From Brevibacterium spongiae (lineage in GTDB: Bacteria > Actinomycetota > Actinomycetes > Actinomycetales > Brevibacteriaceae): 64,000 nt of DNA. A program made the translations under genes and the position numbers. The notes under the pieces were generated by a model. It did not search any database. It was not told where the DNA came from and was given only the letters and a program-made list of their open reading frames with translations. The DNA lies in assembly GCF_026168515.1 (NCBI RefSeq), contig NZ_CP093443.1, positions 2,046,001 to 2,110,000 on the forward strand. The letters are read 5' to 3'. Positions 40,845 through 50,847 of the stretch are shown here, piece by piece (the stretch's first letter is position 1; every line of letters starts with the position of its first letter).

Positions 40845-42620
40845 GTGAAGCCATTGGTTCTGCTCGATACGCCTGCACTGTACTACCGCGCCTTCTACTC
40901 GGTGCCGGATTCGATCGTCAACGATGACGGTCAGCCGGTCAATGCTGTTCGCGGGGTGCTCGACACCGTCGCCCAGATGATCCGCCGCTTCGATTCCGCC
41001 CGTGTGGTGGCGACGATGGACGCGGACTGGCGCCCGGCCTTCCGCACCGCGATCATGCCCGAATACAAGGCAGCCCGGGTCAAGGACGAGGACGCCGGCA
41101 CGGAGATCCCGCCCGAATTGGCCGGGCAGCTGCCGATCTTGAACCGCGTGCTCGCTGCCGCGGGCATCCCCATCGCCGAGGTGGCCGGAACCGAGGCCGA
41201 TGATGTCATCGCAACCATGGCGGCCGAGTCGACCACTCCAGTGATCATCGTCTCCCCCGACCGTGACCTGCTCGCGCTCATCGATGCGGACACCGACGTA
41301 AGCGTTCTGCGTCCTCGTAAGGGCGGGGAATGGGAGTCAGTGACTCAGGCCGATCTGCCGAGTGCCTACGGAGTGCCCGATGGGCCCCGCTATCGTGAGC
41401 TCGCGGCCCTGCGCGGCGACCCGTCGGATGGGTTGCCCGGGGCTCCGGGGATCGGGGAGAAGACCGCTGCCACGCTGCTGGCGAACTTCGGTTCGCTCGA
41501 GTCCATCATCAAGGCTGCGAAGGCCGGTGTGAAGACCGGCGGTCTGAGTCCGAAGCGGGCGGCGACCATCATCGACGTCGAAGACACCCTGTACAAGACG
41601 CTCGAAGTCATGCGCTGCCTCACCGATGTCGACCATCGCGTGGATCTCAGTGCCGTGCCGAACCGCTTCGACCGGGCCTCGGTCCTCGCAGCCGCAGAAG
41701 GACAGAACATCCGCCGTTCCGTCGACAATCTCATCGGTGCACTCGAATCTGCAGGCGGCGGTTCGGAGACCGCTGGTTCGAGCGCAGACAATTCGCACCC
41801 CGGTGAGTCGAGGGCCGACGGTCCGGGGATCAACGATGCGAGGGCCGAGCAGGACGGCACTCCCCCGCTCGCACAGTCCTCAACGGCACCGGGCTCGGCG
41901 CGTGGACCGTCTTCGGAGACCGGGCGGTCCGGCGGCGCGGCAGGCACGTGGGTGCAGTCCCGGCTCGTCGGCTTCGACCTCGAGACGACCGGAGTCGACC
42001 CGGCCACGGCCCGCATCGTCACCGCCGCCTTCGTCGACTCGGCGACGCAGACGCGGACCTGGCTGGCCGATCCCGGCATCGACATCCCCGAGTCGGCACG
42101 CGCCGTCCACGGCATCACCACCGAGTACGCTCAAGCCAACGGTGCGCCGGCGGCCGCAGTCGTCACCGAACTCTGCGATGAGTTCGCCGCGCTCAAGGAC
42201 GAAGGTGCCGTCGTCGTCGGTCACAACGTCGTCTACGATCTGAGCGTGATGGCCGCCGAGGTGGCCCGCCATCGCCCGGACATCGACTTCGCATCGATCA
42301 TCCCGACGATCGTCGACACCTTCGTCCTCGACAAGCACATCGATCCGTACCGCAGGGGAAAGCGCACACTCGTCGACACTGCGAAGACCTACCGAGTCGA
42401 CCTCCTCGACGCCCACGATGCTGCCGCCGACGCGCTCGCGGCACTGGACATTTCCCGAGCGTTGGCCGAAAAGTCCACGGAAATCGCGGGTCTGAGCAAT
42501 GGCGAGATCATGAGCGCCCAAGCCGAATGGAAACGCTCACAGGCCGCGGGACTCCAGGCCTGGCTGCGGAAGAAGGGCAACGCCGAAGCCGTCGTCGACG
42601 GTTCGTGGCCGATGCCCTGA
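40845..42620 (+). CDS. Fused 5'-3' exonuclease/flap nuclease and DEDDh 3'-5' exonuclease
   Basis: A 591-residue protein with two nuclease domains. Residues 1-300 are the Pol I-type 5'-3' exonuclease: LLDTPALYYRAFYSVP, MDADWRPAFRTAIMPEYKAAR, EVAGTEADDVIATMA and the H3TH segment GDPSDGLPGAPGIGEKTA. A Ser/Gly/Ala-rich linker (about 305-367) leads to a DEDDh domain: VGFDLETTGVDP (Exo I), VVVGHNVVYDLSVMA (Exo II) and HDAAADALAAL (Exo III, His-x4-Asp). No polymerase domain. Actinobacteria normally carry a stand-alone 5'-3' exonuclease (Rv2090 type); the DEDDh addition is unusual. The frame is continuous, so the fusion is real in this sequence. Confidence 0.88.
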   Translation: MKPLVLLDTPALYYRAFYSVPDSIVNDDGQPVNAVRGVLDTVAQMIRRFDSARVVATMDADWRPAFRTAIMPEYKAARVKDEDAGTEIPPELAGQLPILNRVLAAAGIPIAEVAGTEADDVIATMAAESTTPVIIVSPDRDLLALIDADTDVSVLRPRKGGEWESVTQADLPSAYGVPDGPRYRELAALRGDPSDGLPGAPGIGEKTAATLLANFGSLESIIKAAKAGVKTGGLSPKRAATIIDVEDTLYKTLEVMRCLTDVDHRVDLSAVPNRFDRASVLAAAEGQNIRRSVDNLIGALESAGGGSETAGSSADNSHPGESRADGPGINDARAEQDGTPPLAQSSTAPGSARGPSSETGRSGGAAGTWVQSRLVGFDLETTGVDPATARIVTAAFVDSATQTRTWLADPGIDIPESARAVHGITTEYAQANGAPAAAVVTELCDEFAALKDEGAVVVGHNVVYDLSVMAAEVARHRPDIDFASIIPTIVDTFVLDKHIDPYRRGKRTLVDTAKTYRVDLLDAHDAAADALAALDISRALAEKSTEIAGLSNGEIMSAQAEWKRSQAAGLQAWLRKKGNAEAVVDGSWPMP

Positions 42621-42662
42621 ACGTTAGACTCGACACCGACGCACTTACGACGAAGGACGACA

Positions 42663-44924
42663 ATGGGATTCTTTTCACGCCTGCTCAACCGACCCGGCGC
42701 TCACGCGGAGAAGGCAACGGGTTGGTTCGAACGCGCGGCCGAGGACCTCGCCGCTGCCGGACGTGAATACTCCGAGCTCAGCGATGCCGAACTCACCGAG
42801 GCCGCCGGCGAGGTCTTCGCCTCGGGAAGCCAGCAGCAGATGCTCACCCGCTACTGCGCTCTCGCCCGCGAGGCCGGTTCGCGTGCCCTGGACGAAACCG
42901 CGTATGACACACAGCTGCGCGGACTCATCGGGCTCCTCCAAGGCAGCATCGTGCAGATGGCGACCGGTGAGGGCAAGACCCTCGTCGGAGCCTTGGCCGC
43001 AGCCGGATACGCCCTGCAGGGACGCCGCGTCCACGTCGTCAGCGTCAATGACTACCTGGCCGTGCGCGACCGGAAGTGGATGAAACCGCTCTTCGACCTC
43101 CTCGGTGTGCGGTCGGCGGCGATCTCGGGGGCGCAGGACGACGACGAACGACGTCAGGCGTATCAGGCCGAGGTCGTCTACGCCTCGGTGACCGAGGTCG
43201 GATTCGATGTCCTGCGGGACCGCTTCCTCACCGATGATGCGGACCTGCGTGTTCCCGACCGCGACGTCGTCATCGTCGACGAAGCCGATTCCGTGCTCAT
43301 CGATGAGGCCCGTGTCCCCCTCGTCCTGGCCGGGTCGGCCAGCGTCGAAGACGCCGACGCCGCGATCGCAGCACTCGTGGCCGAACTCAGCCCCGATACC
43401 CACTTCGAGGTCAGCCCCGACCGGAACGCCGTGTCACTGACCGATGCCGGAGTCGACCGTGTCGAAGAGGAACTCGATGTCGAACTCTTCGGTGAGGACT
43501 CCGAGACGCTGGCCGCCGTCAACCTCGCACTCTACGCTCGAGCCCTGGTCAAACGCGATGTCGACTATCTCGTCGTCGATGGTCGGGTCAAACTCATCTC
43601 CTCGTCCCGCGGACGCGTCGCGGAGCTGCAGCGCTGGCCCGACGGACTCCAGGCCGCCGTCGAAGCCAAAGAGAACCTCGGCACCACCGACAGCGGTGAG
43701 ATCCTCGACCAGATGACCGTCGAAGAACTCGTCCACGGCTATGAGACAGTGTGCGGAATGACGGGCACGGCTCTGGCCGTCGGCGACGATCTGCGCGAGT
43801 TCTACAATCTCGAGATCGTGCCCATCGACACCCACCTGCCGGTCGTCCGCATCGACGAACCCGACCGCCTCTTCACCTATCAGGAGTCGAAGGAGCGCGC
43901 GATCGTCGAGGAAGTCGCGGACAACCACGCCCGCCGTCGGCCGGTGCTCATCGGCACCTCGTCGGTGGCCGAAAGCGAATCACTCGCCCAGCGCCTGAGC
44001 GAACGCGGCATCGACGCCGCAGTCCTCAACGCGAAGGACGACACTCATGAGGCCGAGATCATCGCCGGAGCCGGTGCGCCGGGAGCCGTGACGGTGTCCA
44101 CGCAGATGGCGGGGCGCGGCACCGATATCCGGCTCGCCGATGACGACGTCGCCGAGGCAGGCGGTCTGCTCGTCATCGGAGCCGGACGCTATCCGTCCTC
44201 CCGCCTCGATGATCAGCTGCGCGGTCGTGCCGGGCGACAGGGAGATCCGGGAACCTCAGTGTTCTTCACAAGTCTGGAAGATGAGCTGGTCACTCGCGTC
44301 CCGGAGATCCAACGGTTCGTCTCCGAAGGCGACGAGACCGGACTCATCGACTCCAAGCGCGCCCTCGGCCTCGTCGAACATGCTCAGCGCATCGCAGAGG
44401 GACAGAACACGGCACTGCACCGCGACACCTGGCGGTTCAACGAGCTCATGGCCAAGCAGCGAGAACTCGTCTTGGAACGTCGCACGGAGATCCGCAAGGA
44501 CGACGGTCCTGTCGAACAGCTGCGCAGCGAACTCGGCGACAGAGCCGAGCAGATCGCGGCCGAACACTCCGAAGAGCTCCTCGACGAGGTGCTGCGGGAA
44601 GTCATGCTCTTCCACCTCGACTCCCGCTGGGTCGATCATCTGGCGTTCCTCAACGATCTGCGCGAAGGCATCCACCTGCGCACCTTCGCGCGGGAGAAGC
44701 CGCATGAGGCGTTCAACGCGGAATCCATCCGCGTCTTCTCCTCATTCTGGTCCGATGTCATCGAGGATTCGAAGACCACCATCGCGGAGGCCGAGATCAC
44801 GGCCGAGGGAATCGATCTCGAGTCCCACGGCCTCAAGCGACCCTCGTCGACGTGGACCTACCTGACGACGGAGAACGCCTTCGGCTCGGACATCGAGAAC
44901 ATCGTCAAGAAGGTCCGCCGCTGA
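42663..44924 (+). CDS. secA2: Accessory Sec translocase ATPase SecA2
   Basis: A 753-residue SecA homolog, the accessory actinobacterial type. It couples ATP hydrolysis to export of a subset of proteins through SecYEG. Walker A is QMATGEGKT (about 98-106), Walker B VIVDEADSVLIDEA, and the second motor domain includes STQMAGRGTDIRLADDD and DDQLRGRAGRQGDPG. It lacks the C-terminal zinc-binding Cys cluster of SecA1 and is shorter than SecA1 (about 900), both normal for SecA2. The ATG follows AAGGA with TAGACT as a possible -10 at 42625. Confidence 0.95.
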   Translation: MGFFSRLLNRPGAHAEKATGWFERAAEDLAAAGREYSELSDAELTEAAGEVFASGSQQQMLTRYCALAREAGSRALDETAYDTQLRGLIGLLQGSIVQMATGEGKTLVGALAAAGYALQGRRVHVVSVNDYLAVRDRKWMKPLFDLLGVRSAAISGAQDDDERRQAYQAEVVYASVTEVGFDVLRDRFLTDDADLRVPDRDVVIVDEADSVLIDEARVPLVLAGSASVEDADAAIAALVAELSPDTHFEVSPDRNAVSLTDAGVDRVEEELDVELFGEDSETLAAVNLALYARALVKRDVDYLVVDGRVKLISSSRGRVAELQRWPDGLQAAVEAKENLGTTDSGEILDQMTVEELVHGYETVCGMTGTALAVGDDLREFYNLEIVPIDTHLPVVRIDEPDRLFTYQESKERAIVEEVADNHARRRPVLIGTSSVAESESLAQRLSERGIDAAVLNAKDDTHEAEIIAGAGAPGAVTVSTQMAGRGTDIRLADDDVAEAGGLLVIGAGRYPSSRLDDQLRGRAGRQGDPGTSVFFTSLEDELVTRVPEIQRFVSEGDETGLIDSKRALGLVEHAQRIAEGQNTALHRDTWRFNELMAKQRELVLERRTEIRKDDGPVEQLRSELGDRAEQIAAEHSEELLDEVLREVMLFHLDSRWVDHLAFLNDLREGIHLRTFAREKPHEAFNAESIRVFSSFWSDVIEDSKTTIAEAEITAEGIDLESHGLKRPSSTWTYLTTENAFGSDIENIVKKVRR

Positions 44925-44987
44925 GCATGAAGCGTCACTGAGCGTTGGGGAATCGCCGAACGTTGATCCGCCGCTGAGCGGTCACGG

Positions 44988-47708
44988 TCAGGAGTCGGCG
45001 ACGACTCCGCGACGGATGGCGTCGATCGTCCGTCGGATCCGCACTGCGGTGTCGTCGTCGATGACCTCGGCGACCTGACCGAGCAGATCGAGGCTCTGCT
45101 TCGCCCAGCGAACGAAGTCGCCTGCGGCGATGTCGCTGCCGCGCAGCGACTCGGAGAGGTTCTTGCCCTCCGTCCACCGGTACATCGGTCTGATGAGCCC
45201 GCGATCCGGTTCATCGGTGGTCTCCAACGCGTGCTGCTCTTCGAGGTGGAAGAGCCGACGCCAAATCGTCTCCGCCTCATCGCAGACGACCTTGAGATCG
45301 GCGCTCGGAGCCCGATGCGCATGCAAGGTGTCTCTGCGCGACTGGAACACGAAGATCGACGCGAACGCTGCGAGTTCGGGCTCATTGAGCTTCTCCCACA
45401 GCCCGGCGCGGATCGTCAGCGCCACCAGCAGATCCCGTTCGCCGTAGATGCGACGCAGCATCGTCGACTCGGCAGGTTCGAAGCCGAGGCCGCGCAGCAC
45501 GTCCTGGACCCGTTCGAACACGAGGGCGATTGAGGTCGTGCGGCCCTCAATGCGGGCGATGAGGGAATCGTTCTCCCGAATGAGCTTGTCGGCGCGGTTG
45601 GCCCACCGGGCGTGCATCTCCCGATCCGGGCAGTCGTGGCACGGGTGCGCGCGCATCTGCGCCTGCAGTTCGGCCACGGTCGTGCTCTCACCGTGACGTT
45701 CCCGACTCGACTCCCAGTGCGCGTCGGGGTCGACTCGGCCGTCGGCGATCGCGGATTCGAGGATGGCCAGCAGCTGCCTGCGATCGCCGGCCTGCCGGTG
45801 GTTGAACTTCTTCGGCACCCGCACGCGGCCCTGTGAGGCGACCGGCTCGGTCACCTCATGCGGGCGCAGGTGCCAGACCTTGCCCTGTTCGGTGAGGACT
45901 GTGGGCAGTCGGGAGATTCCATCCCGGCTGCTCATCGGGGCGATGATCACGGCACGGCCGCCGACCCGTTTGGCCGGCATCGTCACCACATCACCGACCT
46001 TGAGCGCGGTGAGGGATTCGACGATATCGCGTTGCCGATTGCGCGACTTCGTCCGCGTCTCCTGCTTCTGCGTGTCCGAAATCGCCCGGCGCAGACGCGC
46101 ATATTCGGCGAAGTCCCCGAGGTCGCAGTGCATCGACTTCTCATACGCGGCGATCGTGTCTTCGTTCTTGCGCACCTTCCGTGCCAGACCGACGACGGCC
46201 TTGTCGGCTTGGAACTGCGCGAACGAGGTCTCGAGGACCTTCGCCGCCTCCGCCGAACTCATCCGAGAAAGCAGGTTCGCAGTCATGTTGTAGGTCGGTC
46301 CGAACGCCGAGTTCAGGGCATACGACCGGTTCGACGCCAAGGCGGCGAGTTCGCTGACTTCGATGGTCGGATGCCACACGACGACCGAATGTCCGATCCG
46401 GTCGATGCCGCGGCGTCCGGCCCGTCCGGTCAGCTGCGTGTACTCCCCCGGAGTGATCATCGCATGGGCTTCGCCGTTGAACTTCACGAGCTTTTCGAGC
46501 ACGACAGTGCGTGCAGGCATGTTGATGCCCAGAGCGAGGGTCTCCGTGGCGAAGACGACCTTGATGATGCCCTGCGAGAACAGCTCTTCGACGAGCTGTT
46601 TGAACTGGGGGATCATGCCCGCATGGTGTGCGGCCACACCGAGCAGCAGTCCCTCGCGGAACGTGTGGTAGCCGAGGATGCCCAGGTCTTCGTCGGCGAT
46701 GTCATCCCGCAGCGCCTCGAGCGCAGCATTGACGATCGTCTTCTCCTCGCGCGAGTTCAGATCGACTCCGGTGCTCAGATACTGCTCGACGGCCTCATCG
46801 CAGCCGTTGCGGGAGAAAATGAACATGATCGCGGGCAGCATGGCCGCCTCGGCGAGGGAGGCGACGACCTGCGTGCGGCTGGGGCGCCGGAACCGGGCTC
46901 GGGTGGCACGGGCGCGTTTCGAACGCGGTCCCCCGTGGGTGCGGGTGGCGTGATTGAGCGCGGGGTCGATCCGGTCGGAATCGGCGTGGGTGAACAGGTC
47001 GAACATGCGATGGCCGACGAGGACATGGTTGACCAGCGGCACGGGGCGGTGACTGGTCGACACGATCGTCGTGGGGCCCCTGACCTCCCGCAGCCACGCA
47101 CCGAACTCCTCGACATTCGACACCGTCGCCGACAGCGACACCATCTGCACCCGATCGGGCAGATGGATGATGACCTCTTCCCACACGGGTCCGCGGAACC
47201 TGTCGGCAAGGTAGTGGACTTCGTCGAGGACGACGAAGCCGAGGTCGGACAGGCCCCCGAGATCGTTGTAGAGCATATTGCGCAGCACCTCGGTGGTCAT
47301 CACGATGATCGGCGCATCCCGCCGGATCGAGGTGTCACCGGTGAGCAGGCCGACGTTCTCGGCCCCGTGCACGGTGGCGAGGTCATTGAACTTCTGGTTG
47401 CTCAGCGCTTTGATCGGTGTGGTGTAGAAGACCCGTTTGCCTTCGTCGCGGGCGAGTTCGACCGCGAATTCGGCGATGAGCGTCTTCCCCGCTCCGGTGG
47501 GTGCTGTGACGAGGACGTCCTCACCTTCCTGCAGGTGGCTGCAGGCCTCGATCTGGAAGTCGTCGAGTTCGAAGTCGGTGCGCGCCATGAACCGCCCCAA
47601 GGGAGTGCGGGCGAAGTCCGCGCGCGCCCGGAAGTCGGCGTAGGCGGCGGAGGGACTCAGCGTCTCTTCCGCAGCGGTTGGATCTGAGGGGCGAGTGGAA
47701 TCAGTCAT
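44988..47708 (-). CDS. helY: Ski2/Mtr4-like DEAD/DEAH helicase HelY
   Basis: A 906-residue superfamily 2 helicase of the actinobacterial HelY (Mtr4/Ski2-like) type. Motif I is TAPTGAGKT (about 68-76), motif II DEVH, motif III SLSATVSN, and motifs V/VI read FATETLALGINMPARTV and QLTGRAGRRGID. The C-terminal DSHCT-type domain ends with LARWTEGK-like residues (here RWTEGKNLSESLRGSDIAAGDFVRW). The CHDCP Cys pair is usual in this group. It is thought to act on structured RNA. The ATG at 47708 overlaps the end of tatC by 8 nt, so tatA-tatC-helY is one operon. Confidence 0.93.
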   Translation of the reverse strand: MTDSTRPSDPTAAEETLSPSAAYADFRARADFARTPLGRFMARTDFELDDFQIEACSHLQEGEDVLVTAPTGAGKTLIAEFAVELARDEGKRVFYTTPIKALSNQKFNDLATVHGAENVGLLTGDTSIRRDAPIIVMTTEVLRNMLYNDLGGLSDLGFVVLDEVHYLADRFRGPVWEEVIIHLPDRVQMVSLSATVSNVEEFGAWLREVRGPTTIVSTSHRPVPLVNHVLVGHRMFDLFTHADSDRIDPALNHATRTHGGPRSKRARATRARFRRPSRTQVVASLAEAAMLPAIMFIFSRNGCDEAVEQYLSTGVDLNSREEKTIVNAALEALRDDIADEDLGILGYHTFREGLLLGVAAHHAGMIPQFKQLVEELFSQGIIKVVFATETLALGINMPARTVVLEKLVKFNGEAHAMITPGEYTQLTGRAGRRGIDRIGHSVVVWHPTIEVSELAALASNRSYALNSAFGPTYNMTANLLSRMSSAEAAKVLETSFAQFQADKAVVGLARKVRKNEDTIAAYEKSMHCDLGDFAEYARLRRAISDTQKQETRTKSRNRQRDIVESLTALKVGDVVTMPAKRVGGRAVIIAPMSSRDGISRLPTVLTEQGKVWHLRPHEVTEPVASQGRVRVPKKFNHRQAGDRRQLLAILESAIADGRVDPDAHWESSRERHGESTTVAELQAQMRAHPCHDCPDREMHARWANRADKLIRENDSLIARIEGRTTSIALVFERVQDVLRGLGFEPAESTMLRRIYGERDLLVALTIRAGLWEKLNEPELAAFASIFVFQSRRDTLHAHRAPSADLKVVCDEAETIWRRLFHLEEQHALETTDEPDRGLIRPMYRWTEGKNLSESLRGSDIAAGDFVRWAKQSLDLLGQVAEVIDDDTAVRIRRTIDAIRRGVVADS

Positions 47709-48543
47709 TCTTCTCTTCGTCGGTGAATTCGTCCTCATCGACCCACAGGCCCTGAGCGATGAGGCGCTTCTTGCGTCGTCGGTCGTTGAACACACAGATC
47801 ACCCATGCCAGGCAGAACAGCGTCATCATGGGGATGACGAGGAAGAACATGGACATCGCGTCGGGCGTCGGGGTGGCGATGGCGGCGAACAGGAACACGA
47901 GCATGACGATGATGCGCCATGACTTCTTGATCCGCTCTGCCGAGAGGATGCCCAGCATATTCAGTCCCACCATGAGCACGGGCAGGACGAACGCGAGACC
48001 GAAGACGACGATGATGACCATCACGAAGCTCAGATAGTCCTGAGCAGGGATGATGTTCGTTCCGCCTTCGGGCGTGAACGACGTCAGCGCCTTCACGGCA
48101 TTGGGCAGGGCGAAGAACGCCATCGTCGACCCGGCGAGGAACAGCGGAATCGCAGCGCCGAGGAACCCCAGCGAGTACAGCTTCTCCTTGCTTTTGAGTC
48201 CTGGGACGATGAAGGCCCAGATCTCGTAGAGCCAGATGGGGCAGGAGAGGAAGAGCCCGATGAAGAACGAGAGTTTGATCTTCAGATCGAACGGAGAGGC
48301 GACTCCGGCGAAGTTGATCTCCGCCATTCGTCCCCCGTTGTCACGGATGGTCCGGATCGGCTCCTGCAGGATGTCGAGGACGGGATCGTAGAGGAACCAG
48401 CCGCCGACCGCACCGATTGCGATGGCGATGGCCGCGATGATGACGCGGTTGCGCAGCTCGACGAGGTGCCCGACGACGGGCATCTTCTTCTCAGGATTCT
48501 TCTTCCGTGAACGAGAGGCTCTCCGCTGACTGTTCTCTTTCAC
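47701..48543 (-). CDS. tatC: Twin-arginine translocase subunit TatC
   Basis: A 280-residue TatC with six predicted helices, the receptor for twin-arginine signal peptides. [19 protein letters not shown] at the N-terminus holds the conserved Glu/Arg of the signal-binding face. [18 protein letters not shown] and [21 protein letters not shown] are also typical, with the later [17 protein letters not shown] helix. GTG start at 48543 overlaps the tatA stop (GTGA), indicating translational coupling. No TatB is in the window; actinobacteria keep it elsewhere. Confidence 0.96.
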   Translation of the reverse strand: MKENSQRRASRSRKKNPEKKMPVVGHLVELRNRVIIAAIAIAIGAVGGWFLYDPVLDILQEPIRTIRDNGGRMAEINFAGVASPFDLKIKLSFFIGLFLSCPIWLYEIWAFIVPGLKSKEKLYSLGFLGAAIPLFLAGSTMAFFALPNAVKALTSFTPEGGTNIIPAQDYLSFVMVIIVVFGLAFVLPVLMVGLNMLGILSAERIKKSWRIIVMLVFLFAAIATPTPDAMSMFFLVIPMMTLFCLAWVICVFNDRRRKKRLIAQGLWVDEDEFTDEEKND

Positions 48544-48827
48544 TTCTCGTGAGACTGCGGGTCCTGCTTCTCCCGACTCGGCGCATCCGCACCGGTGGTC
48601 CCACCGGTCGCCGTGGTCGAGTCGTTCGAGGAGTTCTGGTTGAGTGCTCCCGGTTCGGTGGATTTCGTCGTCGAGTCCTCATCGTCGTCGCGCAGGTCCT
48701 TGACCTCGGACTTGAAGATCTTCATCGACTGTCCCAGGCTCCGGGCCAGCTGCGGCAGTTTGGGCGCGCCGAAGATGATCACGATGATGAGGATCACGAT
48801 CGCGATCTGCACGAAACTTGGTCTCAT
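48540..48827 (-). CDS. tatA: Twin-arginine translocase subunit TatA
   Basis: A 95-residue TatA, the pore-forming subunit. A single N-terminal helix ([16 protein letters not shown]) is followed by the hinge [23 protein letters not shown] amphipathic helix, and a Ser/Thr/Asp-rich acidic tail. The FGAPKLP hinge is the TatA/E signature. It heads the operon tatA-tatC-helY; pafB and pafC lie just upstream in the same direction, as in mycobacteria. Confidence 0.95.
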   Translation of the reverse strand: MRPSFVQIAIVILIIVIIFGAPKLPQLARSLGQSMKIFKSEVKDLRDDDEDSTTKSTEPGALNQNSSNDSTTATGGTTGADAPSREKQDPQSHEK

Positions 48828-48913
48828 TGGGAGCTCCTTGGATTGTTGATGCTGTGGACGATTCTACGCTGTGCGGCTGAGCCTTTCATCCTCATCCGCA
48901 GGCGGTTCTCCGC

Positions 48914-49801
48914 TCAGCCGAGTCGTCGCAGGGCGGCCGACACCGCGTCGGTGTCATCGACCTCGGTGATGACATCGGCATGGCAGAGCAGAAACCGGCT
49001 CAGCCAGTCGACGGAATGCACCAGCAGACGCACCCGCACACTCGTCTCACCGTTGTCGAAGTATTCACGTTCCGTCACGTCGAGTTCATCGGCCAGCCAG
49101 GCTCCCCTGCCGTCGAATCCGAGTGTGACCTCATGGGATCGGGACGACGATTCGCTCACGGACAGCGGCGGATGATCCGCCGGTTCCCACGTTCTGATGC
49201 TGCCGAGGGCGAATCGGCGCGGAGCACCGGCCGAATAGCACCAGGCGTCGACATACCAGTCTGAACCGGGCACGAGGTTCGTCGGAGCGATGATCCGCGT
49301 GGTCAGCTCGTCACGGGAGGCCACATAGTACTCGATCTGCAGCGCCGACTCGTCGTCGACGGCCTGCCGCATCGCACTCAGCAGCTCTTCGTCGACGTCG
49401 ATGGGGCTGACGTCGACGGCGGTGCGCAGGTTCTCCCCCGCCGCGAGGCGCAGCTTGCTCGCGGCGGTGGCCACAGCCTCCGAGTCGAGTCCCGGCAGTG
49501 AGGAGAGCAGTTCGAGTGCGAGGACGAGGACTCCGGCTTCCTCCGCGCTCAGCCGCACGGGCACGGAGACCTCTTCGGCGTTGGAGATGAAGATCTGCCC
49601 GCCTTCCCAGCTGGCGTCGATGAGGTCATCGGGCATGTGCCCCGGACGTCCGGTGACGAAGAGGAGCTGCAGATCGTCGATGAGGGTGTCGGAGTCGATG
49701 CCGAAGTAGGCGGCTGTGTCCTCGAGGTCGGCGCCCGGGTGGGCGTCGAGGTAGGGCACGAGGCTGAGCAGCCTCGTCAGTCGCTCACGCGCTGAGGACA
49801 C
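48914..49801 (-). CDS. pafC: WYL-domain transcriptional regulator PafC
   Basis: A 295-residue regulator, the second of the PafB-PafC pair. The N-terminal wHTH (TRLLSLVPYLDAHPGADLEDTAAYFG) is followed by a WYL domain: LQIEYYVASRDELTTRIIAPTNLVPGSDWYVDAWCYSAGAPRRFALGSI. PafBC activates DNA-damage genes independently of LexA in mycobacteria (established). The GTG at 49801 has GGAGG before it and overlaps pafB by 17 nt, so the two are translated together. Upstream of the tat genes, as is conserved. Confidence 0.92.
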   Translation of the reverse strand: MSSARERLTRLLSLVPYLDAHPGADLEDTAAYFGIDSDTLIDDLQLLFVTGRPGHMPDDLIDASWEGGQIFISNAEEVSVPVRLSAEEAGVLVLALELLSSLPGLDSEAVATAASKLRLAAGENLRTAVDVSPIDVDEELLSAMRQAVDDESALQIEYYVASRDELTTRIIAPTNLVPGSDWYVDAWCYSAGAPRRFALGSIRTWEPADHPPLSVSESSSRSHEVTLGFDGRGAWLADELDVTEREYFDNGETSVRVRLLVHSVDWLSRFLLCHADVITEVDDTDAVSAALRRLG

Positions 49802-50807
49802 TGGCACCTCCGAGTCGGTTGAGGGAATCGCGGATCGTCTCGCGGCGTCGGTCCACAGCTCGCACGAGTTCGGGCGGTTCCACGGCTGCGACGGCATCGC
49901 CGTAGCCGACGATCTCCGCCGCGAGTGTGTCGACGTCGGAGAATTCGATGATCACGTCAGCGCCGTCCTCGCGCACCTGGCGACGTCGCAGCGGGTCGGC
50001 CCGGTGGGCGCGGATGTTCAGCTTCGCCTCGGCGACCACCGCCATCTCCGAACTCGACTGCAGCGCCAGCTCGGGCGAGAAGTCCGCGGGGATCGTGTAG
50101 TCGCCGGGCTCGCGTCCGCCGAGCTTTGCGATGCCGCCTTCAACGCGGGAGAGGCGGAACGTCCGCCGTGCCTGCCGGTCGAGGTCGAAGCCGATGAGGT
50201 AGACGCGGTCGCCGCGGCTGAGCAGAGCGTAGGGTTCCAGCCGCACCTTCCGAGCACTCTGTCCCGGCTTGTGGTAGCGGAAGCCGATGGCCTCGCGGGC
50301 GTTGATGTGGTGGAGGGCATCGGCGAAGTTCGCGCTGGCGAGACGGCGGGCGGCGGAGCCGGGTTCGATCTGCGCCGGTCCGAGACCCTGCTGGTCGAGG
50401 TCGATGCCCAGCGCGCGCAGCTTCGTCAGTGCCTGGGCGCTGGATTCGCCGAGCTCGGTCTCCGACCAGAAGGAGGCGGCGACGGTGACGGCGGCGACCT
50501 CGGCCGGGGTGAGGTCGACTTCGTCCATCGCGTAGTCGGCAGTGGAGATCCGGTAGCCGGTCTCCCCCGCGTCTCCGTACGCGTCGTGTTCGGCGCGGGT
50601 GGCGATCGTGATGCCCATATGGCGCAGCAGCTCTTTGTCGCGGGAGAATTTGCGGTCGAAGGCGACTTCGTCGAGTCCGGAATAGCCGTCGATGACGCTC
50701 ATCAGCGTTTTGCGGGAGACCCAACCGCGCGAGGCGCGCAGTGCGATGAGCAGGTTCATCAGACGCTCCGTCTGCTGTCTCTGTCTGCTGCTGCGGGGTG
50801 TTGTCAC
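49785..50807 (-). CDS. pafB: WYL-domain transcriptional regulator PafB
   Basis: A 340-residue wHTH-WYL regulator. The HTH is ERLMNLLIALRASRGWVSRKTLMSVIDGY, and the WYL domain reads GFRYHKPGQSARKVRLEPYALLSRGDRVYLIGFDLDRQARRTFRLSRV. It is the partner of PafC in the mycobacterial-type DNA-damage activator. The GTG at 50807 is preceded by TACGGT at 6 nt, so its mRNA is probably leaderless; starts further upstream would overlap the divergent promoter. Confidence 0.92.
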   Translation of the reverse strand: MTTPRSSRQRQQTERLMNLLIALRASRGWVSRKTLMSVIDGYSGLDEVAFDRKFSRDKELLRHMGITIATRAEHDAYGDAGETGYRISTADYAMDEVDLTPAEVAAVTVAASFWSETELGESSAQALTKLRALGIDLDQQGLGPAQIEPGSAARRLASANFADALHHINAREAIGFRYHKPGQSARKVRLEPYALLSRGDRVYLIGFDLDRQARRTFRLSRVEGGIAKLGGREPGDYTIPADFSPELALQSSSEMAVVAEAKLNIRAHRADPLRRRQVREDGADVIIEFSDVDTLAAEIVGYGDAVAAVEPPELVRAVDRRRETIRDSLNRLGGASVLSA

Positions 50808-50813
50808 AATTCC

Positions 50814-50840
50814 ACCGTAACCTAGGCCGGGCGATAGTCT
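50814..50840. promoter_or_regulatory. Back-to-back leaderless promoters of pafB and the DUF3866 gene
   Basis: A minus-strand -10 TACGGT (50814-50819) lies 6 nt from the pafB GTG, and a plus-strand -10 TAGTCT (50835-50840) lies 7 nt from the DUF3866 ATG at 50848. Only 40 nt separate the two start codons, so the two -35 regions overlap the opposite promoter. Confidence 0.55.
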
Positions 50841-50847
50841 GGGGACC

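Noticed and set aside
45858..47687. 609-codon plus-strand frame opposite helY
   Set aside because: Antisense shadow; helicase motifs are on the minus strand.
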